From NCBI GenBank assembly GCA_035532475.1, contig DATKQY010000012.1, forward strand, positions 1 through 11,352: a stretch of DNA of 11,352 nt, written 5' to 3'. The stretch's first letter is position 1. Each line of letters begins with the position of its first letter. Origin of the DNA: DATKQY01 sp035532475 (GTDB lineage Bacteria; Actinomycetota; Acidimicrobiia; Acidimicrobiales; Bog-793). Below the pieces are notes generated by a model. It was not told the DNA's origin and did no database searches. It saw only the letters and a program-made list of their open reading frames with translations. This document shows positions 1 to 6,669 of the stretch, one piece after another. Made by a program: the position numbers and the translations under genes.

Positions 1-1523
1 AGCAAGGACATGCCCACCGGCCTGCCCTCGGCCGATCGGAGCATCGGAATCGACACCGCTGGGACGCCGCTCACGCTGGCGAGGAAGGTCAGGCGCAGCG
101 TCGAGGCCCGCGCCGACTCGATGTCCGCGCCGCTCGCGCTCCGGGCGATCGCTGGGCCTGCGGCCGTCGGGAGCACGATGAGGCTCTGCTCCAGCCACGC
201 CCTGAGCTGCGCGGAGGCCCGGCGCACCTCGGCGCGCCCCCCGTCGGCCTGGGCCTCGGTGATCGCCGCGGCGATGGCGAAGCGGCGTGCCACGTCTCGA
301 CCGACGGTCCCCGGATGGTCCTTGAGCCACGGGCCGTACGACTGCCAGGCTTCCCACGCCTGGACCGTGCGGAACGCCTCGAACCAGCGCTCGAGCTGCT
401 CGACGGGCAGGTCGACCGCTTCGGTGGGCGGGAGCCGATCAGCTAAGACGAGTTCCCTCACCGCGGCGTCGAAGCGCCGTTGCACCTCCGAGGTCGCCAA
501 CGACTCGACGGTCGGCAGGCGGACCGTGCGCGTCGCCGGCGGGCCGACCGAGCGTGGCCCGAGGAGCGTCTCGGCCACGGCGATCGACGTGGCGACGTCG
601 CGGGTGACCCATCCCAGGGCGTCGAAGGAGGGTGCGAGTGGGAGCACGCCGTGGGTGCTGAGCGCGCCCTGCGTCGTGCGGACACCGACCAGACCCTGGT
701 AGGAGGCCGGGACCCTGATGGACCCGGCCGTGTCGGTTCCGAGACCGACCTGGGCTTGCCCGAGCGCCACGGCGCTCGAGGGCCCGCTGGTCGATCCGCC
801 GCTCAGGCAGTCCGGCGCCGCGGGGTTCGGCGGGCTGCCGTAGTGGGCGTTGGCGCCGGAGAGGCTGTAGGCGAACTCGTCGGTCCGGGCGATCCCGACG
901 ATGTGCGCGCCGGCGTCCAGCAGCGTCGCGAGCACCGGAGCGCTCTGCGGCTCAGGTGCGCGCTCCGCCAGCCAGGTGGGATTGCCGGCGCCGATCGCGA
1001 AGCCGCCGACCGCGATGAGATCCTTTACCGCGATCGACGTGCCCGACAGCGGACCGGTGCCGGTCGCTCGGACGAGCGGGTCGCCCACCACCCTCCACAC
1101 CGTGGTGTCGAAGGCGGCCGCGCTGGCGTGCGTCGGACGCACCGGGAGGCTGACGTGAGCAGCGATGATGCGCCAGCGGCCGCTCCGTCGTTGCCAGACC
1201 TGGGTCTGCAGCCCGGTGGCATCGCCATCGCGCGTGCGGGCCAGGAGCACGGCCGAGTGCTCGGCGAGCAGGCGGACGTGGAGCTCCTCGACCCGTCGGG
1301 TGGGGATGCGCGGCCGAGCCGAGCCGAAGCCGGCGATGGCTTCGTGGCCGACGAGGAAGTTGGACCCGTCGCCGCGAACGGTGTCGGGTCCCGGCATGTA
1401 CAGGTCGTTCAGCGTGTCCTGGTCGTCGTCGAACAGGGCCGCGTCGTACCTCCAGAACGCGGCGAGCAGCTCCTCGGGCACCGGGGTCGGCGACACCACG
1501 GCGCACCCGCGCTCGGAGCTCAC
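1..1523 (-). CDS. Amidase-signature hydrolase with N-terminal HpxZ/AtzH-like domain (3' end cut by window edge)
   Basis: A hydrolase that should cleave a carboxamide to acid plus ammonia in the cytoplasm; the substrate is unknown. 507 residues are visible, ending in the family-typical GRPVGMSLL, so only the last residues are missing. Residues about 17-125 match the HpxZ/AtzH-like (DUF3225, SnoaL/NTF2-type) pattern: FWRYDAALFDDD near the start, then QTQVWQRRSGRWRIIAAHVS. The amidase domain follows from about 140, with the Ser-cisSer-Lys triad intact: K167 (SIAVKDL), S244 (GGSTSG) and S268 (TDTAGSIRVPA). The 24-residue S244-S268 spacing is the family standard. Start is GTG at 1523, overlapping the formamidase TGA as GTGA, which implies translational coupling. 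Downstream GTG codons at residues 9-10 are alternatives. HpxZ belongs to oxalurate degradation and AtzH to a biuret/atrazine amidase system, so a small ureide or amide substrate is a reasonable inference. Confidence 0.9.
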   Translation of the reverse strand, partial: MSSERGCAVVSPTPVPEELLAAFWRYDAALFDDDQDTLNDLYMPGPDTVRGDGSNFLVGHEAIAGFGSARPRIPTRRVEELHVRLLAEHSAVLLARTRDGDATGLQTQVWQRRSGRWRIIAAHVSLPVRPTHASAAAFDTTVWRVVGDPLVRATGTGPLSGTSIAVKDLIAVGGFAIGAGNPTWLAERAPEPQSAPVLATLLDAGAHIVGIARTDEFAYSLSGANAHYGSPPNPAAPDCLSGGSTSGPSSAVALGQAQVGLGTDTAGSIRVPASYQGLVGVRTTQGALSTHGVLPLAPSFDALGWVTRDVATSIAVAETLLGPRSVGPPATRTVRLPTVESLATSEVQRRFDAAVRELVLADRLPPTEAVDLPVEQLERWFEAFRTVQAWEAWQSYGPWLKDHPGTVGRDVARRFAIAAAITEAQADGGRAEVRRASAQLRAWLEQSLIVLPTAAGPAIARSASGADIESARASTLRLTFLASVSGVPAVSIPMLRSAEGRPVGMSL

Positions 1524-2596
1524 CACGGCGAGCCGTCGACGCCAGCGAAGTCGGCGAGCCTGATGCGGGCATGGACGCCCTTCACGACGTCGACGACCTG
1601 GGAGATGTCGAAGTCGGTCGCGGCGCTCAGATACGCGTAGGCGAGCTCGCGGTCCATCGCGAACGACGCGGCGAGCAGCTCGATCGCGTTGCGGGCGCAC
1701 TTCGCGACGGCCTCGTCGAGGTCGACGTCCATCCCGGTCGGGACCAGGTGGTCCGCGGTCTTCAGCACCGGCCCTCGGGCACCACCGAAGAGCTCGGTCG
1801 CGCGGGCACGCGGGAGGACGTCGACGGTGATCGTCGCCCGCAACGGCGCCTCGAGGGCCGTCAACGCGATCTCGCCGTTGCCTTGCGCGAAGTGCGGGTC
1901 ACCGACGTACAGCCCCCCTCCGGGCACCTGCACCGGAAGGTAGACGGTCGAACCCTCACGTACCAAGGCGACGTCGATGTTGCCGCCGTGCTCGCCCGGT
2001 GGCGTCGAGTGCAGGCGGTGCGCGCCGGGCGTCGCGACGCCGACGATGCCGAGAAACGGCGCGATCGGGAACCGCACAAGGCCCTCGGTCCGACCCGCGG
2101 CGAGCGGGAGGCTCGCCCGTGCCGCCTCGACGCCATGCTCCAGACCGTCGACCGTGCAAAAGATGCTGGTCAGGGGCGCGCCGTTCGCCGGGAAGCACTC
2201 GGGCAGGACCCCCTTGCCGTGCCGGCTGGAGATGATCCCGTAAGGAGCTCGCGGGCACAGCTCGTCGATGCGCACGACGAGATAGTCGCCGACCCCGGCA
2301 CCGGCGACCATGACCGGCCCGACGACGACGTGCGGCCCGTCCTCGGGGGTGTGCGTCCCCTGTGCCGCGATCGCGATGGCGTCGCCGAGCACGTCGCTCG
2401 CGGCGATGCCGTGTCCGCCGAAGAAGGTGACCGGGTCGCGACCCTGATCCTCGAGGATCCCTTCGTGGCTCACCGTGTCGAGCGAGAGGCGTTCGCCGGC
2501 ATCCACGCTGAGGACGGGTTCGTCCACCTCGCACGGCAGACGCCCCCACATCGTCGTCGCAACGGTCGCAGTGAGATGTCGGGGAGTTGCGGTCAT
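1520..2596 (-). CDS. Acetamidase/formamidase family protein
   Basis: Predicted cytoplasmic amidohydrolase of the FmdA/AmdA family, which releases ammonia from formamide, acetamide or similar short amides. The 358-residue length fits the family. Visible family blocks are SHEGILEDQGRDP (about 43-55), GPVMVAGAGVGDYLVVRI (93-110), GGNIDVALVREGSTVYLPVQV (204-224), VGDPHFAQGNGE (231-242) and an end block DRELAYAYLSAATDFDISQVVD (315-336). I chose the ATG at 2596 because GGGAGG lies just upstream and the family begins with a short lead before WGRLP. The same frame stays open upstream to 2686, but that stretch is Arg/Cys-rich and unlike the family. First gene of a two-gene operon with the fused amidase, which starts inside this gene's stop codon. 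The two enzymes may act in sequence or on related amides. Acetamidase and formamidase cannot be told apart here. Confidence 0.92.
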   Translation of the reverse strand: MTATPRHLTATVATTMWGRLPCEVDEPVLSVDAGERLSLDTVSHEGILEDQGRDPVTFFGGHGIAASDVLGDAIAIAAQGTHTPEDGPHVVVGPVMVAGAGVGDYLVVRIDELCPRAPYGIISSRHGKGVLPECFPANGAPLTSIFCTVDGLEHGVEAARASLPLAAGRTEGLVRFPIAPFLGIVGVATPGAHRLHSTPPGEHGGNIDVALVREGSTVYLPVQVPGGGLYVGDPHFAQGNGEIALTALEAPLRATITVDVLPRARATELFGGARGPVLKTADHLVPTGMDVDLDEAVAKCARNAIELLAASFAMDRELAYAYLSAATDFDISQVVDVVKGVHARIRLADFAGVDGSPW

Positions 2597-2649
2597 GGTC
2601 CTCCCAGAGCTCGGACGGCACGCCCTACGGCGACGCGTGCACTCGGCAC

Positions 2650-2990
2650 TCAAGCACGTCGACGGCTGCCCCGGCCAGCATGGCAAGGAAGTCTTCCGGG
2701 TTCATCGCGGCGCTCAGGCACCGGGCGGGTCTCGACGCGAGCGCGACCGAGGGGTCCTTCGTCGGATCGGGCCCGAGGCCCGTCGAGCACGAGCCGGTCG
2801 AGGTGCATCCCGGCGCGCCGCTCATCGTCGTCGGCACCGGGCGATCTCGCCGTCTGCGCCGAGGCGGACAGGCGAACTGAGGCTCAGCCGGTCCCAGGTC
2901 TGGAACAGGTTCAGGTGCGGCGAGACGAGCCGATCCTCCTGCGGTGGGACGTGCTCGGAGACGACGGGCTGTCGAGACCGGGTGGCGAGG
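2650..2990 (-). pseudogene. Possible decayed gene fragment in an otherwise empty gap
   Basis: No intact gene fits the 400 bases between the formamidase start and the MFS terminator-like hairpin. On the minus strand, 2990-2822 has codon-position composition typical of real genes here (G/C-rich third position, mixed second position). It reads as VPPQEDRLVSPHLNLF then QTWDRLSLSSPVRLG before a TGA at 2824-2822. A +1-type shift gives a second gene-like stretch (DDDERRAGMHLDRLVLDG) that ends at a TGA at 2652-2650. There is no start codon with a ribosome binding site. The TWDRLSLS string recalls the C-terminal part of DUF3891 proteins, but that is only an impression. A plus-strand reading of 2700-2850 in matching codon register is equally open, so strand and identity are uncertain. 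The piece may be the tail of a gene lost when the neighbouring MFS/TetR block arrived. Confidence 0.27.
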
Positions 2991-2996
2991 CAGGAT

Positions 2997-3041
2997 CGCC
3001 CTCCAGGCGCGCTCCCCCGAGGGGGTGTGGCCTGGAGGGCG
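2997..3041 (-). terminator. Strong hairpin downstream of the MFS gene
   Basis: Arms 2997-3008 and 3030-3041 pair perfectly over 12 bp (core GCCCTCCAGGC / GCCTGGAGGGC). The 21-nt interior contains a further CCCCC/GGGGG pairing. It begins 6 bp after the MFS stop codon, where a terminator would sit. There is no T-tract, which is common for candidate terminators in high-GC actinobacteria, so termination itself is inferred. Confidence 0.6.
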
Positions 3042-3046
3042 CCTCC

Positions 3047-4576
3047 TCAGGCGACGGTGCCCTCCAGGACGCGCTCGTGGGCGGCCTCGCCACTCGTCGC
3101 TGCTTGCCACTCTCGGGCGCGGCTCGCGCCCGGTCGGCCTTCGATCGCGACGAGGGTGAGGACCACCGTCGCCGCGAGGAAGATCGCCGCGGCGAGGAAC
3201 GCCTTGTCGGCGCCGACGATGAAGACGTGGTGCGAGCGGTTGAGCGCCCCGGAGATGTGTGCCGAGCCGCGTGCGGCCGCCCGGCTCGCCTCGCCGAACA
3301 CCGAGACGAGCACGGCGAGCCCGAGCGAACCGCCCACCTGCTGCATCACGTTGACGAGGCCCGAGGCGGCGCCGGCGTCCTCCGGCCGGACACCGGCGAG
3401 CGAGGCCGTCGTGAGGGGCACGAACGCGAGGCCGTTGCCGATCCCGAACAGCACGAGCGGCCCGAGGACGTCGCCGTAGGCGCTCGCCTCGGAGAGCCGC
3501 GTGAGCCACGCGAGTCCGCACGTCGACAGGATCAGGCCGCCGACCATGATCAGCTTCGGTGGCAGGCGGTCGGCGAGGTAGCGCGAGCTGAGCTGGGAGG
3601 CGGCGAACAGGGCCACGGTGAGGGGCAGGAAGGCGAGGCCCCCGCGCAGCGGGCTGTAACCGAGGATGCCCTGGAGGAACTGCGTCAGGAAGAAGAACAT
3701 GCCGTACATGCCGGCGACGAGGAACAGCCGGGCCACGTAGGAGGTGGCGCGGTTGCGGTCCGCGAACAGCCGCAGCGGCGTGATCGGCTGCGCCGCCCGC
3801 CGCTCGTTGAGCGCGAACGCCACGAGCAGCGCCCCGCCGAGAAGGAAGGCGGCGATCGTCCCGCTGTCGCCCCACCCATCGGTGGCCGCCCGCACGAAGG
3901 CGTAGACGACCGAGGCCATGCCGAGGGTCGAGGTCAGTGCCCCGGTCGCGTCGAACCGACCGGCGTTGCGCGGCGTCTCGGGGAGCGACGTCCGGGCGAA
4001 GCCGAGCACCGCGACGCCGATGGGGACGTTGACGAACAGCACCCAGCGCCACGAGACCCACTCGGTGAGCATGCCGCCGGCCAGCAGGCCGAGCGCCGCA
4101 CCGCCGATCGACACGGCCGTGTACCAACCGATGGCGCGGGTGCGGGCGCGGGCCTCGCGGAACTCGACCATGAGCAGGGCCAGCGCCGACGGAGCGGCCA
4201 ACGAGGCGCCGACGCCCTGGGCGGCCCGAGCGGCGAGGAGCCAGGTGCTCGACGTGGCGAGACCGCCGGCGAGCGAGGCGACGGTGAACAGCGCGATCCC
4301 GGCGCCGAAGGTCCTGCGGCGGCCGAGGATGTCGCCGCAGCGCGCCCCGAGCAGCAGCAGCCCGCCGAAGGTGAGGGTGTAGGCGTTGATGACCCAGGAG
4401 AGGGAGGGCGCCGAGAAGTGGAGGGCCGCCTTGATGTGGGGCAGCGCGATGTTGACGACCGTGGTGTCGAGGACGACCATGATCTGGCAGGTCAGGATGA
4501 TCGCGAGGACGAGGCGGGGACGGTCCCGCCTCGTGCGCTCGGCTGTGGGTGGTGCGGAGGCTGCGATGCTCGTCAC
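3047..4576 (-). CDS. DHA2-family MFS multidrug-type exporter
   Basis: Inner-membrane proton-driven drug exporter of the 14-helix DHA2 class, 509 residues, normal for the class. Marks include D37TTVVNIALP in the first helix, the cytoplasmic motif-A-like GARCGDILGRRRTF, the SIGGAALGLLAGGMLTEWVSW(RW) block with FVNVPIG that typifies DHA2, and an AGAASGLVNVMQQVGGSLGLAV block in the second half. The frame remains open to 4726, but I chose GTG at 4576. It follows GGGAG at about 9 bp, gives the usual short charged N-terminus, and lies downstream of a clear promoter and two operators. Divergent from a TetR gene, which is the classic arrangement for repressor-controlled efflux. Substrate cannot be read from sequence. 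Confidence 0.93.
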   Translation of the reverse strand: MTSIAASAPPTAERTRRDRPRLVLAIILTCQIMVVLDTTVVNIALPHIKAALHFSAPSLSWVINAYTLTFGGLLLLGARCGDILGRRRTFGAGIALFTVASLAGGLATSSTWLLAARAAQGVGASLAAPSALALLMVEFREARARTRAIGWYTAVSIGGAALGLLAGGMLTEWVSWRWVLFVNVPIGVAVLGFARTSLPETPRNAGRFDATGALTSTLGMASVVYAFVRAATDGWGDSGTIAAFLLGGALLVAFALNERRAAQPITPLRLFADRNRATSYVARLFLVAGMYGMFFFLTQFLQGILGYSPLRGGLAFLPLTVALFAASQLSSRYLADRLPPKLIMVGGLILSTCGLAWLTRLSEASAYGDVLGPLVLFGIGNGLAFVPLTTASLAGVRPEDAGAASGLVNVMQQVGGSLGLAVLVSVFGEASRAAARGSAHISGALNRSHHVFIVGADKAFLAAAIFLAATVVLTLVAIEGRPGASRAREWQAATSGEAAHERVLEGTVA

Positions 4577-4608
4577 GCGGGTTCGCTCCCGGGGGTAGAG
4601 TGTCGATG

Positions 4609-4623
4609 CGGAGGGTTCCTCCG
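4609..4623. promoter_or_regulatory. Operator copy 1 (CGGAGG-N3-CCTCCG)
   Basis: Perfect 15-bp palindrome CGGAGG-GTT-CCTCCG just downstream of the -10 box of the MFS promoter. It has the same six-base arms and three-base centre length as the copy at 4632-4646, with centres 23 bp apart (about two helical turns). Very likely a binding site for the adjacent TetR-family repressor, where it would block initiation of the exporter gene. Confidence 0.75.
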
Positions 4624-4625
4624 GA

Positions 4626-4654
4626 AGTATACGGAGGCTGCCTCCGGTTTGCAA
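4626..4654 (-). promoter_or_regulatory. Promoter of the MFS exporter gene
   Basis: On the minus strand, TTGCAA (4654-4649) and TATACT (4631-4626) are separated by exactly 17 bp. This is a near-consensus housekeeping sigma promoter, unusually AT-rich for this DNA. The spacer is filled by operator copy 2, and operator copy 1 covers the expected start-site region. The start codon GTG lies at 4576, leaving a leader of about 45 nt. Confidence 0.72.
4632..4646. promoter_or_regulatory. Operator copy 2 (CGGAGG-N3-CCTCCG)
   Basis: Perfect 15-bp palindrome CGGAGG-CTG-CCTCCG lying inside the 17-bp spacer of the MFS promoter. It has identical arms to copy 1. A repressor dimer here would occlude RNA polymerase directly. 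It also sits about 44 bp upstream of the tetR start, so autorepression is possible. Confidence 0.75.
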
Positions 4655-4689
4655 GCCAGTAGTGGCGCCGGTATCTGGAGGGCGCATCC

Positions 4690-5313
4690 GTGACAGAAGA
4701 CGAGCAGGCGAGAACGGGGCGATCACCCCGTGCGGACGCGTTGCGGAACCGGGCCCGGCTGGTCGACGCCGCGACCCAGGCTTTCGCCGAGCACGGCGTC
4801 GACGCCTCCCTCGAAGACGTCGCCCGGCGAGCCGGCGTGGGCATCGGGACGCTGTACCGGCACTTCCCGACGCGCGACTCGCTCGTCGCCGCCGTCTACC
4901 GCCACGAGGTCGACGTGCTCTGCGAGAGCGCCGACGAGCTGTTGGCGACGCTGCCGCCGGACCAGGCCCTCGCCGCGTGGATGCAGCGCTTCGTCGGCCA
5001 CGTCGCGGTCAAGCGCGGCATGGCGAGCGCCCTGAAGTCGATGATGGGGACCAATACGACCCTGTTCGAGGAGTGCCGACGCGAGATGAACGAGGTGGCG
5101 ACGCGCCTGCTCGGCGCCGCCGCGGCGGCCGGCGGGGTGCGCGACGACATCAGCGCGACGGATCTCCTGCGCGCCATGGGGGGCATCTGCCTCGCGACCG
5201 ACAACGCCGACTGGCCCGAGCAGGCGCGGCCCCTCGTCGCGCTCCTGCTCGACGGCCTTCGTTACGGCGTCGGCGCACCGTCCACGCCAGATCGGTTGAC
5301 CGCTTCCGGCTGA
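4690..5313 (+). CDS. TetR-family repressor with SbtR-like C-terminal domain
   Basis: A 207-residue dimeric DNA-binding repressor. The TetR helix-turn-helix spans about residues 18-66 and includes AATQAFAEHGVDASLEDVA and the recognition stretch AGVGIGTLYRHFPTRDSL, both typical. The remainder (LPPDQALAAWMQRFVGHVAVKRGMASALK..., then RREMNEVATRLL and DLLRAMGGICLA) fits the SbtR-like C-terminal family. GTG start at 4690 is set by GGAGGG at 4677-4682, 7 bp upstream. It lies 113 bp from the divergent MFS exporter, with two identical palindromes between. The simple reading is that it represses the exporter, and perhaps itself, and is released by an effector that the pump removes. A convincing promoter for this gene itself was not found: TTGCAA at 4649-4654 is a palindrome and could serve both strands, but the matching -10 (TATCTG) is poor. 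Confidence 0.93.
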   Translation: MTEDEQARTGRSPRADALRNRARLVDAATQAFAEHGVDASLEDVARRAGVGIGTLYRHFPTRDSLVAAVYRHEVDVLCESADELLATLPPDQALAAWMQRFVGHVAVKRGMASALKSMMGTNTTLFEECRREMNEVATRLLGAAAAAGGVRDDISATDLLRAMGGICLATDNADWPEQARPLVALLLDGLRYGVGAPSTPDRLTASG

Positions 5314-5332
5314 GCCCTGAGCCTCGCTGCGC

Positions 5333-5360
5333 CGGCCGACCCGGCGCGGCCGACCCGGCG
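5333..5360. repeat. 14-bp tandem direct repeat, two copies
   Basis: CGGCCGACCCGGCG occurs twice in direct contact (5333-5346 and 5347-5360), shortly after the tetR stop. It lies in the convergent gap 5314-5616, where no gene is supported. Function unknown; may be slippage in GC-rich DNA. Confidence 0.7.
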
Positions 5361-5450
5361 TGGGCCGCGACACCACCGCCTGGCGCGCGACGCTGCCTCG
5401 CAGCGGGCCGCCGAGGCTCCGTCACCGGCGGTTCCGTCCCGTCGCACCGA

Positions 5451-5486
5451 TCGTCGGGGAGAGTCGTCGGGGAGAGCTCGTCGGGG
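5451..5486. repeat. 13-bp tandem direct repeat, two full copies plus a partial third
   Basis: TCGTCGGGGAGAG occupies 5451-5463 and 5464-5476. It is followed after two bases by TCGTCGGG as a partial third copy. Sits in the same convergent gap, upstream of a hairpin. No function assigned. Confidence 0.65.
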
Positions 5487-5518
5487 GTCGGCTCGCCGAG
5501 GCGCCGGGGGAGCCGACC
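5486..5518. terminator. Hairpin in the convergent tetR/prenyltransferase gap
   Basis: Nine-base-pair perfect arms GGTCGGCTC (5486-5494) and GAGCCGACC (5510-5518) enclose a 15-nt GC-rich loop. It is placed between the converging ends of the tetR gene (5313) and the UbiA-family gene (5617), so it could act as a bidirectional terminator. No T-tract; the distance to each gene is about 100-170 bp, so the assignment is tentative. Confidence 0.4.
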
Positions 5519-5616
5519 GTGCGTGGTGCCTTACGGCCGTTGCCGTTGCCTCTCGTGGCTTTCACCGTTCGGCTCGACCGGAAGCGTTCGGGCGCGCCGC
5601 GCCACCGCCCGCAGCA

Positions 5617-6660
5617 TCACGCGTACACGCCGATGGCGACGAGCAGGACGCAGGCGACCCCCGCCACCTGAAGCCCGTGGTTGGTGAGGGCAAGCTCCTC
5701 GGGAGCCCCGCCCTCGCCGGACTCGATCGCCAGCTCGATGACGAGGATGGCAATCACGAACGGCAGGATCGAGAGTCGGATGAGGGTGCTGCCGGTGCCG
5801 TGGAGCCCTGTCGCCAGGCGGGCGGCACGCTCGAAGGCCCAAAGCCCGTAGCTCATGATGGCCGCCGTCGCGGCGATCTGCCGGACCGAGCGGAGGAAGG
5901 TCTCCGGGTAGCGCCGGAGCACCTGGCGGTGTGCAGCGCCAAACTCGCCGAGCGTGACGAGCTCGGCGCTGCGCTTGCCGGCCACGATGAGAAGGGCGCC
6001 GCTCGACGCGACCATCAAGAACCAGGGAGAGATCGGGATGTGCACGGCGGCGCCCCCGGCGACGGCGCGCAGCACGAACCCGGAGGCGACGCACGCCAGC
6101 TCGACGACAGCGACCCGCTTCAAGACGAGCGAGTAGCTGAGCGTCAGCAGCACGTAACCACCGATGACCAACCCAAGCACCACGCCCGCCAGCGCGAGCG
6201 CCGCTCCCACGGCCAGGAGATCGAGCTCGGCACCGAGCACGAGGGCGAGGGTCGGCGAAAGGGCTCCGGAGGCGACCGGGCGCCGAGGCTTCTTTGGGTG
6301 CAGGCGGTCCTCGGCGGCGTCGAGGACGTCATTGACGAGGTAGGTACCCGCAGAGGCGACGAGGAAGATCACCGCCGCCGCGGCCGTGCGGCCGAGTGCC
6401 ACCGGGTGCGAGAGCAGCCCGGCCGTGCCGGGCGCGGCGAACACGAGCACGTTCTTCGGCCACTGCCGCGGCCGCGACGCGCCGACGAGGACGCCGAGCG
6501 CCGAACGGCGTGCCCGGTCGTTTGGGAGCGGGGCGACCGTGGCGGCCGAGCGCGGCGCCGCCGGGCCGGACCCGACGGCCGGCGCCGGCTCGTCGCTCCG
6601 CTCGAACCGCACGATCTCACCCGCGTGTTGCGCGTTGGAGTGCAGTCGACCCTCGGTCAC
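5617..6660 (-). CDS. UbiA-family prenyltransferase, decaprenyl-phosphate phosphoribosyltransferase-like (DPPR synthase)
   Basis: Integral membrane enzyme predicted to move 5-phosphoribose from PRPP to a polyprenyl phosphate, the first committed step to the lipid-linked arabinose donor in mycobacteria (Rv3806c family). The 347 residues comprise a Pro/Ala-rich disordered lead of about 55 and then a polytopic UbiA core. Diagnostic strings are RPRQWPKNVLVFAAP (63-77), the metal/substrate motif N110-D-V-L-D114-A-A-E-D118 followed by HPKKPRRPVASG, GFVLRAVAGGAAVHIPISPWF (194-214), and a tail GGAPEELALT. In the second polar motif I see E187 (VVELACVASGFVLR), where I recall Asp in the family. GTG start at 6660 has GAGGAG overlapping the stop of the upstream gene, so the two are probably co-translated. 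In non-mycolate actinobacteria the product may serve another envelope glycan. Confidence 0.9.
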   Translation of the reverse strand: MTEGRLHSNAQHAGEIVRFERSDEPAPAVGSGPAAPRSAATVAPLPNDRARRSALGVLVGASRPRQWPKNVLVFAAPGTAGLLSHPVALGRTAAAAVIFLVASAGTYLVNDVLDAAEDRLHPKKPRRPVASGALSPTLALVLGAELDLLAVGAALALAGVVLGLVIGGYVLLTLSYSLVLKRVAVVELACVASGFVLRAVAGGAAVHIPISPWFLMVASSGALLIVAGKRSAELVTLGEFGAAHRQVLRRYPETFLRSVRQIAATAAIMSYGLWAFERAARLATGLHGTGSTLIRLSILPFVIAILVIELAIESGEGGAPEELALTNHGLQVAGVACVLLVAIGVYA

Positions 6661-6669
6661 GACGGCTCC

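Noticed and set aside
2597..2686. 30-codon N-terminal extension of the formamidase
   Set aside because: Cys/Arg-rich sequence unlike the family; ATG at 2596 has GGGAGG upstream and fits family length.
4649..4677. TTGCAA-17-TATCTG as a promoter for tetR
   Set aside because: The -10 matches poorly and would overlap the ribosome binding site; kept only as a weak possibility.
1571..4693. Plus-strand open frame of 1040 codons over the formamidase and MFS genes
   Set aside because: It is Arg/Glu/Gly-rich with no family signal and lies opposite two clear minus-strand genes; a GC-rich antisense shadow.
2625..4844. Minus-strand open frame of 739 codons across the MFS gene
   Set aside because: Out of frame with the transporter, dominated by Arg and Pro, and G/C-rich at the second codon position; a shadow.
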